Assembly: GCA_934248055.1 (NCBI GenBank)
Contig: CAKQKI010000003.1
Location: 124,001-188,000 of the forward strand
Reading direction: 5' to 3'
Source: an uncultured Clostridia bacterium
GTDB lineage: Bacteria > Bacillota > Clostridia > Christensenellales > Borkfalkiaceae
DNA length: 64,000 bases
In this document: piece after piece, positions 8,548 to 16,599 of the stretch
How positions within the stretch are numbered: the stretch's first letter is position 1
Layout of the letters: each line of letters opens with the position of its first letter
Position numbers and translations under genes: made by a program
Notes under the pieces: generated by a model
Seen by the model: the letters and a program-made list of their open reading frames with translations, nothing else
Database searches by the model: none
Told to the model about the DNA's origin: nothing

Positions 8548-10812
8548 ATGAAAGAAAAAAAATTAACGTATAAGGGCGTTTTCAGATTTATATTCACCGC
8601 GTTCGTTACGTTTATTCTCGGCTCGCTTCAGGGAAGCAGTCCGTTTATGGCGCTTTCTTTTTATATCGCGGTTATTTATTCGGGAATGTACCCGTTAGTC
8701 GCGCTTCTCGCTCTCGCCGCGGGAACTTTGCCCGATTTCAGCCTTGCTTCTTTTATTTCCTTATCGGCGGCGGGCGCGGTTGCGGCGTTTATATTTTTTC
8801 TTTACGGGCGAAAAAATAAAAAACCCGCGGGAGAAATAATAGCGTATTCCGCGGTTATATTTACTCTGTTTTGTTATTTTGCCGAAAGCGGAACTTTGCC
8901 CGTTAAACTTATAAAAGCGGGCGTGGGAACTCTGCTTGTTCCCGTTTTTATTTCGGCGGCGCGCCTTATTTACGTTAAAAAACTCGATTATAAGGCAAGT
9001 TTTGACGAAATCCTTTCGCTCGCGGTTTTCGGCGTTGCTTTTTCGCTCGGCATAGGAAACGTTTTCGGCGCGAACGTTTTAAAGTCGTTTATAATTTTTT
9101 TATCTCTCGTAATATCGGCGGGGTTCGGAAGCGGAGCGGGCGAAATCGCCTCGGTCATACTGTCCGTTTCGGCGGCGGCGTTCTCAAAAAGCCTTACTCC
9201 GCTCGCGGTATACCCTGCGCTTATTCTGCTTCCGTCGGCGTTTATGAAAAAATCAAAACTCATCGCGTGCTTTTCGCTTATAGCCGCAGACCTTGCCTGC
9301 ATGCTGGTTTTAAATGTTTACGGCTCGTTCGTTTATACCGACGTTTTTTACGACGTCGCGCCGATCGCGTTATTCCTTTTTATTCCCGAAAAATTCAACG
9401 AATACATACGAAAACGCGTGGCGGCGTTCTCGGGAAAAGTATTGCCGCGCTACGCGGTTAACAGAATGAGATCGGCAATATCTTCAAAACTTTACGGCGT
9501 TAGCGACGTTTTCGGAGAAATGGAAAAAAGTTTTACCGCGCTTAAAGAATGCGTTTCGACCGACGACGAACTTCTCGGTAAAATGGCAGACGAAGTAACT
9601 TTGAACGTTTGCGACAAATGCCCGTCTAAATTGCGTTGCAGGCAAAAATGCAAGCCCGACCGCGACGATCTTATCAAAATTCTTTCCGTAGGACTTGCAA
9701 AAAACAGAGTATCGCTCATAGACCTTACCAAAAGTTTTGCCGAAAATTGCGGTTACGTTAACGGCGTTATTTACGAAATGAACGCCGCTATAGGAAAATA
9801 CCGCGAAAAAGTAAAAGAATCGGAAGAAAGTTTATCGGGAAAAGAACTTGTAAGAATGCAATCGGAAGGCGTTTCGGGCGTGCTTAAAGGAATGGCTCTC
9901 GAATTTTCGAAAAATCTGTCGTATTTTCAGCACAAAGAGAAAAAACTCGGCGACGCTTTACGGAAAAAAGGCGTACTTTTTTCAGAAATTATGATACTCG
10001 GCAGCGAAGAAGACCCCGAAATAGATCTCGTAATCAAAAACGAAGACATGTTTAACCGCGGACTTATCGAAGCGACTGACGCCTTTTGCGGAAAAAAGAC
10101 GGCTATAACCGCAAGAACGAGTATTTCGTCGACCGTTTCCGCCATCACCGTCCGCCCCGCACCCGCGCTCGACGCCGCTTTCGGCTTGGCGACAAGCGTT
10201 AAAAACGGTTCGCTGTCAAGCGGCGACACTCATTCCCTTTTAAAAATAGACGAGGGCAGATTTTTAGTTGCCGTTAGCGACGGAATGGGCAGCGGCGTAA
10301 GAGCGCAAAGCACGTCGTCTACCGCCATTTCGCTTATAGAATCGTTTTATAAAGCGGGTCTTAAAAGCGATCTTATTCTCGGAATGGTTAATAAAGTTCT
10401 TGCAATCAGCACCGAAGAAAACTTTTCCGCAATGGACGTTTTAACTATAAACCTTTTCGATATGAGCGCGGATTTTATAAAAATCGGCGCGCCTTACAGT
10501 TTTATTTTATCCGATAACAGCATTAAAATAATCGAAGGCAGTTCCCTTCCGCTCGGAATACTCGACGACTTGTCGCCCACCGGCTGCACCGCGGCGCTGC
10601 CCGAAGGAAGCACGGTGATAATGCTTACCGACGGCATTAGCGACGCGTTCGGCTCGTCTACCGATATGATTGATTTTTTAAGAACGTTAGACAACCGCAA
10701 TCCGCAACTCATTGCAGACAGTATTTTAAAAAAAGCGCTTAACGAAGAAGGCGGAGAAGGTAAAGACGATATGACCGTTCTTTGCGTAAGAATTTTTAAA
10801 AAAGCGTCATAA
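8548..10812 (+). CDS. spoIIE: Stage II sporulation protein E (membrane PP2C-type phosphatase)
   Basis: A 754-residue protein. In spore formers SpoIIE dephosphorylates SpoIIAA to release sigma-F in the forespore and interacts with FtsZ at the asymmetric septum. Residues 1 to about 295 are a string of hydrophobic segments (polytopic membrane domain). A Cys cluster typical of the family follows near 354-369 (CDKCPSKLRCRQKCK). The C-terminal third is the PP2C/SpoIIE domain, with metal-binding motifs SDGMGSG near 577, LTDGISDAFG, and DDMTVLCVRI at the end. I chose the ATG at 8548 because GAGGTG lies 7 nt upstream; an upstream in-frame ATG at 8476 lacks a site. It is the strongest evidence for a sporulating lineage here. 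Confidence 0.93.
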   Translation: MKEKKLTYKGVFRFIFTAFVTFILGSLQGSSPFMALSFYIAVIYSGMYPLVALLALAAGTLPDFSLASFISLSAAGAVAAFIFFLYGRKNKKPAGEIIAYSAVIFTLFCYFAESGTLPVKLIKAGVGTLLVPVFISAARLIYVKKLDYKASFDEILSLAVFGVAFSLGIGNVFGANVLKSFIIFLSLVISAGFGSGAGEIASVILSVSAAAFSKSLTPLAVYPALILLPSAFMKKSKLIACFSLIAADLACMLVLNVYGSFVYTDVFYDVAPIALFLFIPEKFNEYIRKRVAAFSGKVLPRYAVNRMRSAISSKLYGVSDVFGEMEKSFTALKECVSTDDELLGKMADEVTLNVCDKCPSKLRCRQKCKPDRDDLIKILSVGLAKNRVSLIDLTKSFAENCGYVNGVIYEMNAAIGKYREKVKESEESLSGKELVRMQSEGVSGVLKGMALEFSKNLSYFQHKEKKLGDALRKKGVLFSEIMILGSEEDPEIDLVIKNEDMFNRGLIEATDAFCGKKTAITARTSISSTVSAITVRPAPALDAAFGLATSVKNGSLSSGDTHSLLKIDEGRFLVAVSDGMGSGVRAQSTSSTAISLIESFYKAGLKSDLILGMVNKVLAISTEENFSAMDVLTINLFDMSADFIKIGAPYSFILSDNSIKIIEGSSLPLGILDDLSPTGCTAALPEGSTVIMLTDGISDAFGSSTDMIDFLRTLDNRNPQLIADSILKKALNEEGGEGKDDMTVLCVRIFKKAS

Positions 10813-10820
10813 TCCCTTTA

Positions 10821-10850
10821 TTATTATCGATACGTGATGTAAAATATAAT
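10821..10850 (+). promoter_or_regulatory. Putative promoter for the 169-residue membrane protein
   Basis: TATAAT at 10845-10850, preceded at 18 nt by a weak -35 TTATTA (10821-10826). The predicted transcription start is near 10857, leaving a leader of about 65 nt that is mostly one hairpin. Confidence 0.5.
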
Positions 10851-10868
10851 TGCGTCTGGAATTTATAC

Positions 10869-10908
10869 GGGCGTAAGGCGCGCGGTCGGCAACGCGCAAC
10901 CTTACCCC
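10869..10908 (+). promoter_or_regulatory. Stable leader hairpin
   Basis: A two-part stem: GTAAGG (10873-10878) pairs with CCTTAC (10900-10905), and GCGCG (10880-10884) pairs with CGCGC (10893-10897), with a small internal loop and extra G-C pairs at the base. It ends a few nt before the AAAGGA ribosome-binding site. There is no T-run, so it is not a terminator. It could modulate translation or protect the 5' end. It matches no riboswitch I know. Confidence 0.45.
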
Positions 10909-10922
10909 GAAAGGAATTTATT

Positions 10923-11432
10923 ATGGATGCAACGGAAATATTGTCGTATCTCAAAACGTTCGATACTCTCGTACTGATAGTCGGCTTTATTGCTTTTTTA
11001 CTTACTTTTCTTATAAAAAAAATGATTCCCGATCGCTTTCACCGCATAGTGTTTATCGTTCCGTTTATACTCGGAATAATCGCTTTCGGGATATATTACT
11101 GCTTTTTTCTCGGCAAAACCGAGATTTTCGAACCTTTGAAAAAAGGTATTCAGGCAGGCGGCGTTGCCACTTTTTATTACGCTGTTTTTAAACAAGTATA
11201 TAAATCGGGCAACGTGAAAGGCGCGGTAAAAGAAATTTTAACGGGAATTTTCTCAAACAAAACGGTAAAAAACGTTTCCAAAGAGATTTCCGCTTCCTGC
11301 GATAAAACCGCAAGCGACGAAGAAAACAAGCGTAAAATATCGGAAATAATTGCCGAAAACGCTTCGGTAAGCGAAAAACAGTGCGAAGTTTTAACGGATA
11401 TTATTCTATCCGCAATGAAAAACGGCAAATAA
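10923..11432 (+). CDS. Small two-helix membrane protein, unknown function
   Basis: 169 residues, no family recognised. Two transmembrane helices lie at about residues 14-32 (LVLIVGFIAFLLTFLI) and 41-62 (IVFIVPFILGIIAFGIYYCFF). A short hydrophobic stretch follows near 78-90. The rest is a soluble, Lys- and Glu-rich helical tail of about 75 residues. The layout (tandem helices plus charged tail) is superficially holin- or scaffold-like, but there are no phage genes nearby. It has its own promoter, hairpin leader, good ribosome-binding site (AAAGGA) and terminator, so it is a monocistronic unit between spoIIE and nifS. Confidence 0.75.
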   Translation: MDATEILSYLKTFDTLVLIVGFIAFLLTFLIKKMIPDRFHRIVFIVPFILGIIAFGIYYCFFLGKTEIFEPLKKGIQAGGVATFYYAVFKQVYKSGNVKGAVKEILTGIFSNKTVKNVSKEISASCDKTASDEENKRKISEIIAENASVSEKQCEVLTDIILSAMKNGK

Positions 11433-11440
11433 CCAAAAGG

Positions 11441-11464
11441 CGCGGCAACAGCCGCGTTTTTTTT
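11441..11464 (+). terminator. Intrinsic terminator after the 169-residue membrane protein
   Basis: Stem CGCGGC / GCCGCG (11441-11446, 11451-11456) with AACA loop, followed by eight T residues. It lies 8 nt after the stop codon. Confidence 0.9.
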
Positions 11465-11514
11465 ATTCTTCGCTACTTTTACCTGAAATTTTATTTTTTT
11501 TCACCTTCAACCTG

Positions 11515-11570
11515 TTGACAAAGTAAGTAAATCGTCGTATAATACAATTACCTACTAAAAAGGTAGGTAA
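11515..11570 (+). promoter_or_regulatory. nifS-nifU promoter with operator-like inverted repeat at +1
   Basis: Perfect promoter: TTGACA (11515-11520), 17 nt, TATAAT (11538-11543). Starting 4 nt after the -10 is an inverted repeat TTACCTAC (11548-11555), 7-nt spacer, GTAGGTAA (11563-11570), which covers the expected transcription start. This is a strong repressor-operator layout. Fe-S operons of Clostridia are commonly controlled by Rrf2-type (IscR) regulators, which would fit, but no such gene lies in the window and the regulator identity is inference. Confidence 0.75.
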
Positions 11571-11583
11571 AGGACGAAATGAC

Positions 11584-12789
11584 ATGTTGGTTTACGCAGA
11601 CAACGCCGCCACCACGAAAACGAGCGCGGCGGCAACGAGAGTAATGCTCGAAACGATGGAAAAGTTTTACGCCAACCCTTCGAGCCTTCACGAAGAAGGA
11701 CAGAACGCAAAAGAAAAACTCGACGCGGCGCGGGCGGAAATAGCCGAAACGTTAAACGCTAAGCCGAATGAAATTTATTTTACGTCCGGCGGAAGCGAGT
11801 CTGACAATCAGGCTATAATTTCGGCGGCGTATTACGGAGAAAAAAAAGGCAAAAAGAAAATTATATCTACGGCAGTTGAACATCACGCCGTTCTGAACAC
11901 TCTTTTAAAACTTGAAAAACAAGGTTTTAATATTGAAATTCTGCCCGTTAACGAATACGGCGCGGTAAGCGCGGAGCAAGTTAGAAAAGCCGTTACTCCC
12001 GACGCGTGTTTAGTCAGCGTAATGTATGCAAACAACGAGATCGGAACTATTAACCCTATTCGCGAAATAGGCGAGATTTGCCGTGAAAAAGGGGTTGTTT
12101 TTCATACGGACGCCGTTCAGGCGGCAGGTCATATTCCGATTGACGTTGTAAAAGACAATATCGATATGCTTTCCCTGTCGGGGCATAAATTTCACGGCCC
12201 CAAAGGAACGGGAGTATTATACGTAAAAACGGGCGTAAGGCTCGCAAGTCTTATAGAAGGCGGCGCGCAGGAAAACGGCAAGCGCGCGGGAACGGAAAAC
12301 CTGCCTGCAATTGCGGGTATGGCGGTCGCATTGAAAGACGCCGTGCGAAATATGCAAAAAAACTCGGAAAAAGTTATCCGTTTAAGAAATAAACTCATTG
12401 CGGGATTAGAAAAAATACCCTGCTCCGTTCTGAACGGAGATCCCGTAAACAGGCTTCCCGGCAACGTCAGTTTTTGCTTTGAAGGCGTTGAAGGAGAAGC
12501 GTTGCTGTTATATCTCAGCGACAAAGGAATCTGCGCTTCGTCGGGTTCGGCTTGCACTTCGGGTTCGCTCGACCCGAGCCACGTTTTACTTGCAATCGGC
12601 AGAACGCACGAAATCGCGCACGGCTCGCTAAGGCTTTCCCTTTCCGAATACAACACCGAAAGCGAAGTCGATTATATGCTGGCTGAAATTCCCGCAACGG
12701 TAGAAAAATTACGCGGAATGTCGCCGCTGTGGCAGGAAAAACTGAACGGCGAGAGAAAATTCATTCTCGATAGCGGTCAGCCCGATTAA
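11584..12789 (+). CDS. nifS: Cysteine desulfurase (NifS/IscS family)
   Basis: A 401-residue PLP enzyme that takes sulfur from cysteine as an enzyme-bound persulfide for Fe-S cluster assembly. Visible features: the N-terminal YADNAATTKTS, the PLP-lysine motif SLSGHKFHGPKGTG (around residues 199-212), the catalytic-Cys loop CASSGSACTSGS (around residues 317-328), and the Clostridia-type tail MSPLWQEKL. The ATG at 11584 follows AAAGGA. nifU lies 39 nt downstream in the same direction, so the pair forms a minimal ISC operon without an adjacent iscR. Confidence 0.95.
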   Translation: MLVYADNAATTKTSAAATRVMLETMEKFYANPSSLHEEGQNAKEKLDAARAEIAETLNAKPNEIYFTSGGSESDNQAIISAAYYGEKKGKKKIISTAVEHHAVLNTLLKLEKQGFNIEILPVNEYGAVSAEQVRKAVTPDACLVSVMYANNEIGTINPIREIGEICREKGVVFHTDAVQAAGHIPIDVVKDNIDMLSLSGHKFHGPKGTGVLYVKTGVRLASLIEGGAQENGKRAGTENLPAIAGMAVALKDAVRNMQKNSEKVIRLRNKLIAGLEKIPCSVLNGDPVNRLPGNVSFCFEGVEGEALLLYLSDKGICASSGSACTSGSLDPSHVLLAIGRTHEIAHGSLRLSLSEYNTESEVDYMLAEIPATVEKLRGMSPLWQEKLNGERKFILDSGQPD

Positions 12790-12828
12790 AATTACGGAGA
12801 ACCTTATCAGAATAAAAAGGAGAATATT

Positions 12829-13263
12829 ATGGCTTTATACAGCGAAAAGGTAATGGATCATTTCAGAAATCCGAGAAACGTGGGAAAAATAGAAAACGCA
12901 GACGGCGTAGGCGAAGTGGGCAACGCAAAATGCGGCGATATAATGAAAATGTATCTTAAAATAGAAAACGGAATTATAACCGACGTAAAATTTGAAACTT
13001 TCGGCTGCGGCTCGGCTATCGCGTCGAGTTCAATGGCTACCGAAATGATAAAGGGAAAACCCGTAAAAGACGCTCTTCAAATAACCAACAAAGCGGTTGC
13101 CGAAGCGCTTGACGGACTGCCCGCTTACAAAATGCACTGCTCCGTTCTTGCCGAAGAAGCGATAAAAGCGGCGGTAAAAGATTATTACGATAAAAACGGC
13201 GTTTCTTACGACGCCGCCGAGTTCGAGAAAAAAGCCTGCGCTTCGGGTTGCTGTAAAGAATAA
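12829..13263 (+). CDS. nifU: Fe-S cluster scaffold NifU/IscU-like
   Basis: A 144-residue scaffold on which Fe-S clusters are built from NifS-derived sulfur. The three conserved cysteines are visible: Cys in VGNAKCGD (about residue 36), FGCGSAIASSS (about 63) and MHCSVLAEEAI (about 105). The N-terminus MALYSEKVMDHFRNPRNVGKI is typical of IscU. The C-terminus ends in an extra Cys-rich tail CASGCCKE, which may bind metal or accept sulfur. It is second gene of the nifS operon with a strong AAGGAG site. Confidence 0.95.
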   Translation: MALYSEKVMDHFRNPRNVGKIENADGVGEVGNAKCGDIMKMYLKIENGIITDVKFETFGCGSAIASSSMATEMIKGKPVKDALQITNKAVAEALDGLPAYKMHCSVLAEEAIKAAVKDYYDKNGVSYDAAEFEKKACASGCCKE

Positions 13264-13287
13264 TCCGCGCAATCATTTAACAGCGCT

Positions 13288-13338
13288 CAGCCATAAGCGA
13301 TTGCGCATAAACCCGATAGCCGCAAGCGATTGCGGCTA
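13288..13338. repeat. Palindromic repeat family copies between nifU and minE
   Basis: 13317-13338 is a complete copy of the intergenic palindrome TAGCCGCAA-GCGA-TTGCGGCTA. A degenerate copy (CAGCCATAAGCGATTGCGC) lies just upstream at about 13288-13306. The same motif recurs at 23781-23798, 44019-44043, 44274-44298, 48261-48290 and 48854-48870. Confidence 0.8.
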
Positions 13339-13363
13339 ACCGCCGCGACTTTACGCGGCGGTT
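13338..13363. terminator. Bidirectional terminator between nifU and minE
   Basis: Ten-bp stem AACCGCCGCG / CGCGGCGGTT (13338-13347 and 13354-13363) with loop ACTTTA. It is followed on the plus strand by ATTTTATTG. The minE stop codon overlaps the right arm. It separates the convergent nifU and minDE operons. Confidence 0.75.
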
Positions 13364-13586
13364 ATTTTATTGTTCCGAAAGGCTTTATTCCGCTTGCTCG
13401 GGCGGTTATTCTGATAAGGTAGCCGCCGCGTTCGGCAGACACTTCGAGAGTCGTTTCTCCCGTGGTTGAAAAATAATTGTCCAAAAGTCGCTTTAAATCG
13501 TAAACGATAAGCGAGCGCGCTTCTCCGCTTATTAAAAGCCTGTCTTTTTCAATAACTTTTTCAAGTCTTTTTCCCATTTCGCTCAT
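13362..13586 (-). CDS. minE: Cell division topological specificity factor MinE (divergent)
   Basis: A 74-residue protein following minD by one base. MinE stimulates the MinD ATPase and gives the Min system its dynamic behaviour, keeping division at mid-cell. The pattern fits MinE: a short N-terminal contact helix (VIEKDRLLISGEARSLIVYDLKRLLDNYF), then a beta-rich dimerisation part (TTLEVSAERGGYLIRITARA). The sequence is divergent and alone would be weak evidence; the position behind minD carries the assignment. Gram-positive bacteria with MinDE rather than DivIVA-linked MinCDJ are common in Clostridia. No minC is adjacent. Confidence 0.75.
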   Translation of the reverse strand: MSEMGKRLEKVIEKDRLLISGEARSLIVYDLKRLLDNYFSTTGETTLEVSAERGGYLIRITARASGIKPFGTIK

Positions 13587-13587
13587 A

Positions 13588-14367
13588 TCATAATTTCTTC
13601 CTTATATCACGCCTTATACTGCCGAAAAACCCGCTGTATTTTTTCAGATAGTTATAAATTTTATACTTTTCGCCGTTTACGCTCGCCGCAAGCATCGAAA
13701 ACGCCTTATACGGCGCAGACGACGGCAAATCGGCAATTCCCGAAAGCACGGCGTCGTCTTCGGGGATAACGCTTAAAACGCTTAAACAGAGCGTGTTTCC
13801 TATATCTTCCGCCGAGAAAGATTCTCCGCTTAAAACGAGATCGCCGCGAATTCTGTTCACAACCGCGCTCACGGGTATTTTATAACTTTTTAAAAGCGAT
13901 GATACCTTATCGGCGTCTCTTATGCTCGTTATTACGGGATTTACTACGAGAAGGGCTTCGTCTGCAACGGACACCGCCCTGTGAAATCCAACGTCTATCC
14001 CCGCGGGGCAATCTATAAGAATAAAGTCGAAATTTAAGTTTATCGCTTCGATTGCGGCGCGTATACGCTGACCGCTCACTTCCGTTTCCGACATTGTATG
14101 CGCGCTCGGCAGTACGAATAAATTTGCCGCAAGCGGACTTTCGATAAGGGCTTGCTTTGCCCTGCAACGCCCGTTGATAACGTCGATAAGGTCAAAATTA
14201 ACGAGATTTTCAACCCCCGTCAGAACGTCGAGATTATTAAGACCGAGATCGCAGTCGAGAACAACCGTTCTGAGTCCTTTTTTTGCGAGATGATATCCGA
14301 GATTTGCGGTAACCGTTGTTTTTCCCGCGCCGCCTTTACCCGAAGTGATTACTATTTTTCTAGCCAT
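13588..14367 (-). CDS. minD: Septum site-determining ATPase MinD
   Basis: A 259-residue ParA/MinD-family ATPase that binds the membrane when ATP-loaded. It has a deviant Walker A (GKGGAGKTT, residues 10-18), switch and Walker B-like segments VVLDCDLGLNNLDVLTG and FILIDCPAGID, and a C-terminal amphipathic helix (GFFGSIRRDIRKKL) that serves as the membrane-targeting sequence. It is first gene of a minD-minE operon. A hairpin (arms TATGCCCG/CGGGCATA, 14401-14424) lies in its upstream region. Confidence 0.95.
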   Translation of the reverse strand: MARKIVITSGKGGAGKTTVTANLGYHLAKKGLRTVVLDCDLGLNNLDVLTGVENLVNFDLIDVINGRCRAKQALIESPLAANLFVLPSAHTMSETEVSGQRIRAAIEAINLNFDFILIDCPAGIDVGFHRAVSVADEALLVVNPVITSIRDADKVSSLLKSYKIPVSAVVNRIRGDLVLSGESFSAEDIGNTLCLSVLSVIPEDDAVLSGIADLPSSAPYKAFSMLAASVNGEKYKIYNYLKKYSGFFGSIRRDIRKKL

Positions 14368-14542
14368 TGAATGTTTAATCCGTTAAAATAATTTTTGCCT
14401 TATGCCCGAAGCATGCCGGGCATACCGAACAAGTTTACGACTGTTCGTAATATATAGTATCATCGCCCGCGCGAAAAAATAACGAACGTTTTGTCGGTTT
14501 ATGACGCATAACGGGGAAAACTCACGGTAAGGACGGAAAATT

Positions 14543-14574
14543 AAGGCGCGGCGACAAAATCGTCGCTGCGCCTT
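14543..14574 (-). terminator. Hairpin downstream of the ABC exporter gene
   Basis: Long imperfect stem: AAGGCGCGGCGAC (14543-14555) pairs with GTCGCTGCGCCTT (about 14562-14574) around an AAAAT loop. Read on the minus strand it is followed by AATTTTCC. It is probably a terminator for the ABC exporter gene, although the T-run is short. Confidence 0.5.
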
Positions 14575-14649
14575 TAACGGTTTTTAATTTAACCCGAAAT
14601 ATCTTTGGCTTTAAAAAACGCCTTGCTTCGGTTATTCTTGTTACGCTCC

Positions 14650-16482
14650 CTATTCTACCGCTTTTTCTACGTTTGCGTTTAAATCGGAGAGTTCTTTAAG
14701 TTCGTAAAACTTACCTTTTTTCGCCATAAGTTCGCTATACGTACCCACTTCCCGTATTTCGCCGTCTTCGAGTACCACTATTCTGCTTGCGTCGCGTATC
14801 GTAGACAAGCGGTGCGCGACTATAAAAGTAGTTCTGTTTTTTATCGAAGAAGCAATCGCTTTCTGAACGTGATATTCCGAAATATTGTCGAGCGCGCTCG
14901 TGGCTTCGTCGAAAATAAGTATTTTCGGATTTCTTATAAGAGCGCGGGCAATAGTTATGCGCTGTTTTTGTCCGCCCGAAAGTTTTCCGCCGCCTTCTCC
15001 TATTTCGGTGTCTATACCGTTTGGAAGAGTATTTATAAAATCCGTAAGATCCGCCGTTTCAATCGCTTTTTTAAGTTGCTCGTCAGTATAGCCTGACAAG
15101 CCGTAAGTAATGTTTTCTCTTATCGTTCCCGAAAAAAGTATGCTGTTTTGCGGCACTACCGATATATTGTGGCGATACTCCGACAGGTTGAATTCTTCAA
15201 GATTTTTTCCGTCCACGAGAACTTCTCCTTCGGGAACGAGAAAACCTATTATTATATTCATGACCGTAGATTTACCCGAACCTGAAGAGCCTACCACCGC
15301 TATACATTCGCCCGCTTCTACTTTAAGATTGAAATCTTTAATCGTATACTTGTCGGCGTTCGGATATTTATACGAAACGTGCCTGAATTCTATTTCGCCT
15401 TTTATTTCGGGAACTTCGCCGCGGCGCAAATGAACTTCCACTTCGTTAGAATTCATAATTTCGGATATCGAATTAACCGCTTCCGTTCCCACGCCGAGTT
15501 GCGGCACGACACCTATAAGACTCGACACGTAATTCGATATGGAAACGAAGAGCGACTGATAAAGAACGACCGAGCCTACCGATATTTTCCCGTTAAGCGC
15601 AAGGAAGGCGCAGAACACGAGACACGCGCTGCTTAAAATATTATTCATCACCCAAAGCCACGCGCCGAAATGCGCGTTCGTTTTGTCAAGGGTAAGACCT
15701 TTTCCGACTACTTTCCGGACGTCGGTATCAAACGAACGCATTTCCACGTCTTCAAGACCGTGCGACTTCGTTACGGGCAGCATCGTGAGCATATTAGTCA
15801 TTTTCGCGCTCAGGCTTTCTACTTCTTTACGATAAGACCTGTTCATTTTTCTTATCTTGTTTCTGAAAAGAAGAGAAAGGAACACGTTAAACGGTATCAC
15901 CACGAGAAAAAACAGCGACACCGTTCCGCTCTTGCAAACGGCTATGCAAATAGAAATAACCGAGTTTAAAATATTAGGAAAAACGCTTTGCAGAAGTTGC
16001 ACGAGAAGACCTTCGATAGAGTCGGTATCTCTTAAAAACTTTGCCTGAACGCTTCCCGTTTCCATATTTTTGTGATACGTTATAGATAAATCCTGTAACT
16101 TTCTTACGACCGCGCATTTAACGCCCGCGCTCGTATTCCTTACGAATTTATATAAAATTTTAGATCTTAAAACGGTAGTTGGAACGTTCTGCAATAAAAG
16201 CGCGGCTATTATCGCGGAATTTATAATTATTTCGGTGGAAGCGTTTCCGCCGCCCGACGTTATCGCGTCGATTATATTCGACGTTAAAACGGGAATAATC
16301 AACAGCGGCGACGCCTGCAAAACGTATAACAGCATTATAACGAATATCTTCCCGAAGTTCATAAGAAGAATTTTCTTTAAAAATCTGCTCTTTTTCCTGC
16401 CCTTCACGCACTCTTCCGAAAACAGATGGTCGTAGTCGGGAATAATTTTTTTATCCCGCGTTATTTTCTTTTCTCCGCTCAT
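14650..16482 (-). CDS. ABC exporter, fused membrane and ATPase half-transporter
   Basis: A 610-residue type IV ABC exporter. Residues 1 to about 330 form the six-helix transmembrane domain. The ATPase follows with Walker A VGSSGSGKST near 400, signature LSGGQKQR near 500, Walker B ILIFDEATSALD and H-loop VAHRLST. It probably works as a homodimer exporting a lipid, drug or peptide; the substrate cannot be read from the sequence and no partner half-transporter or peptidase is adjacent. Its start (ATG at 16482) has a GGGGG site. The promoter region contains a terminator-like hairpin at +1, suggesting regulated expression. Confidence 0.9.
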   Translation of the reverse strand: MSGEKKITRDKKIIPDYDHLFSEECVKGRKKSRFLKKILLMNFGKIFVIMLLYVLQASPLLIIPVLTSNIIDAITSGGGNASTEIIINSAIIAALLLQNVPTTVLRSKILYKFVRNTSAGVKCAVVRKLQDLSITYHKNMETGSVQAKFLRDTDSIEGLLVQLLQSVFPNILNSVISICIAVCKSGTVSLFFLVVIPFNVFLSLLFRNKIRKMNRSYRKEVESLSAKMTNMLTMLPVTKSHGLEDVEMRSFDTDVRKVVGKGLTLDKTNAHFGAWLWVMNNILSSACLVFCAFLALNGKISVGSVVLYQSLFVSISNYVSSLIGVVPQLGVGTEAVNSISEIMNSNEVEVHLRRGEVPEIKGEIEFRHVSYKYPNADKYTIKDFNLKVEAGECIAVVGSSGSGKSTVMNIIIGFLVPEGEVLVDGKNLEEFNLSEYRHNISVVPQNSILFSGTIRENITYGLSGYTDEQLKKAIETADLTDFINTLPNGIDTEIGEGGGKLSGGQKQRITIARALIRNPKILIFDEATSALDNISEYHVQKAIASSIKNRTTFIVAHRLSTIRDASRIVVLEDGEIREVGTYSELMAKKGKFYELKELSDLNANVEKAVE

Positions 16483-16496
16483 TCCGATTTCCCCCG

Positions 16497-16567
16497 AAAA
16501 ATAAAAAACGGTTCAGTCAATACGACTGAACCTACTTAATCATACCTTATATTAAATCTTTTGTCAA
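16497..16567 (-). promoter_or_regulatory. ABC exporter promoter with terminator-like hairpin at +1
   Basis: On the minus strand: TTGACA (16567-16562), 17 nt, TATGAT (16544-16539). The expected transcription start (about 16532) is the first base of a perfect 9-bp hairpin GGTTCAGTC-GTATT-GACTGAACC (16532-16510). G then TTTTTTATTTTT follow, as in an intrinsic terminator. It can be read as a palindromic operator or as an attenuator at the extreme 5' end of the mRNA. Confidence 0.75.
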
Positions 16568-16599
16568 CGGTTTTATTAAAAATTCTTTTTTAAATATTT

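Noticed and set aside
14426..14447. CGAACA-N10-TGTTCG upstream of minD, resembling a LexA box
   Set aside because: The Gram-positive LexA box is CGAAC-N4-GTTCG; the spacer here is far too wide, and minD is not an SOS gene.
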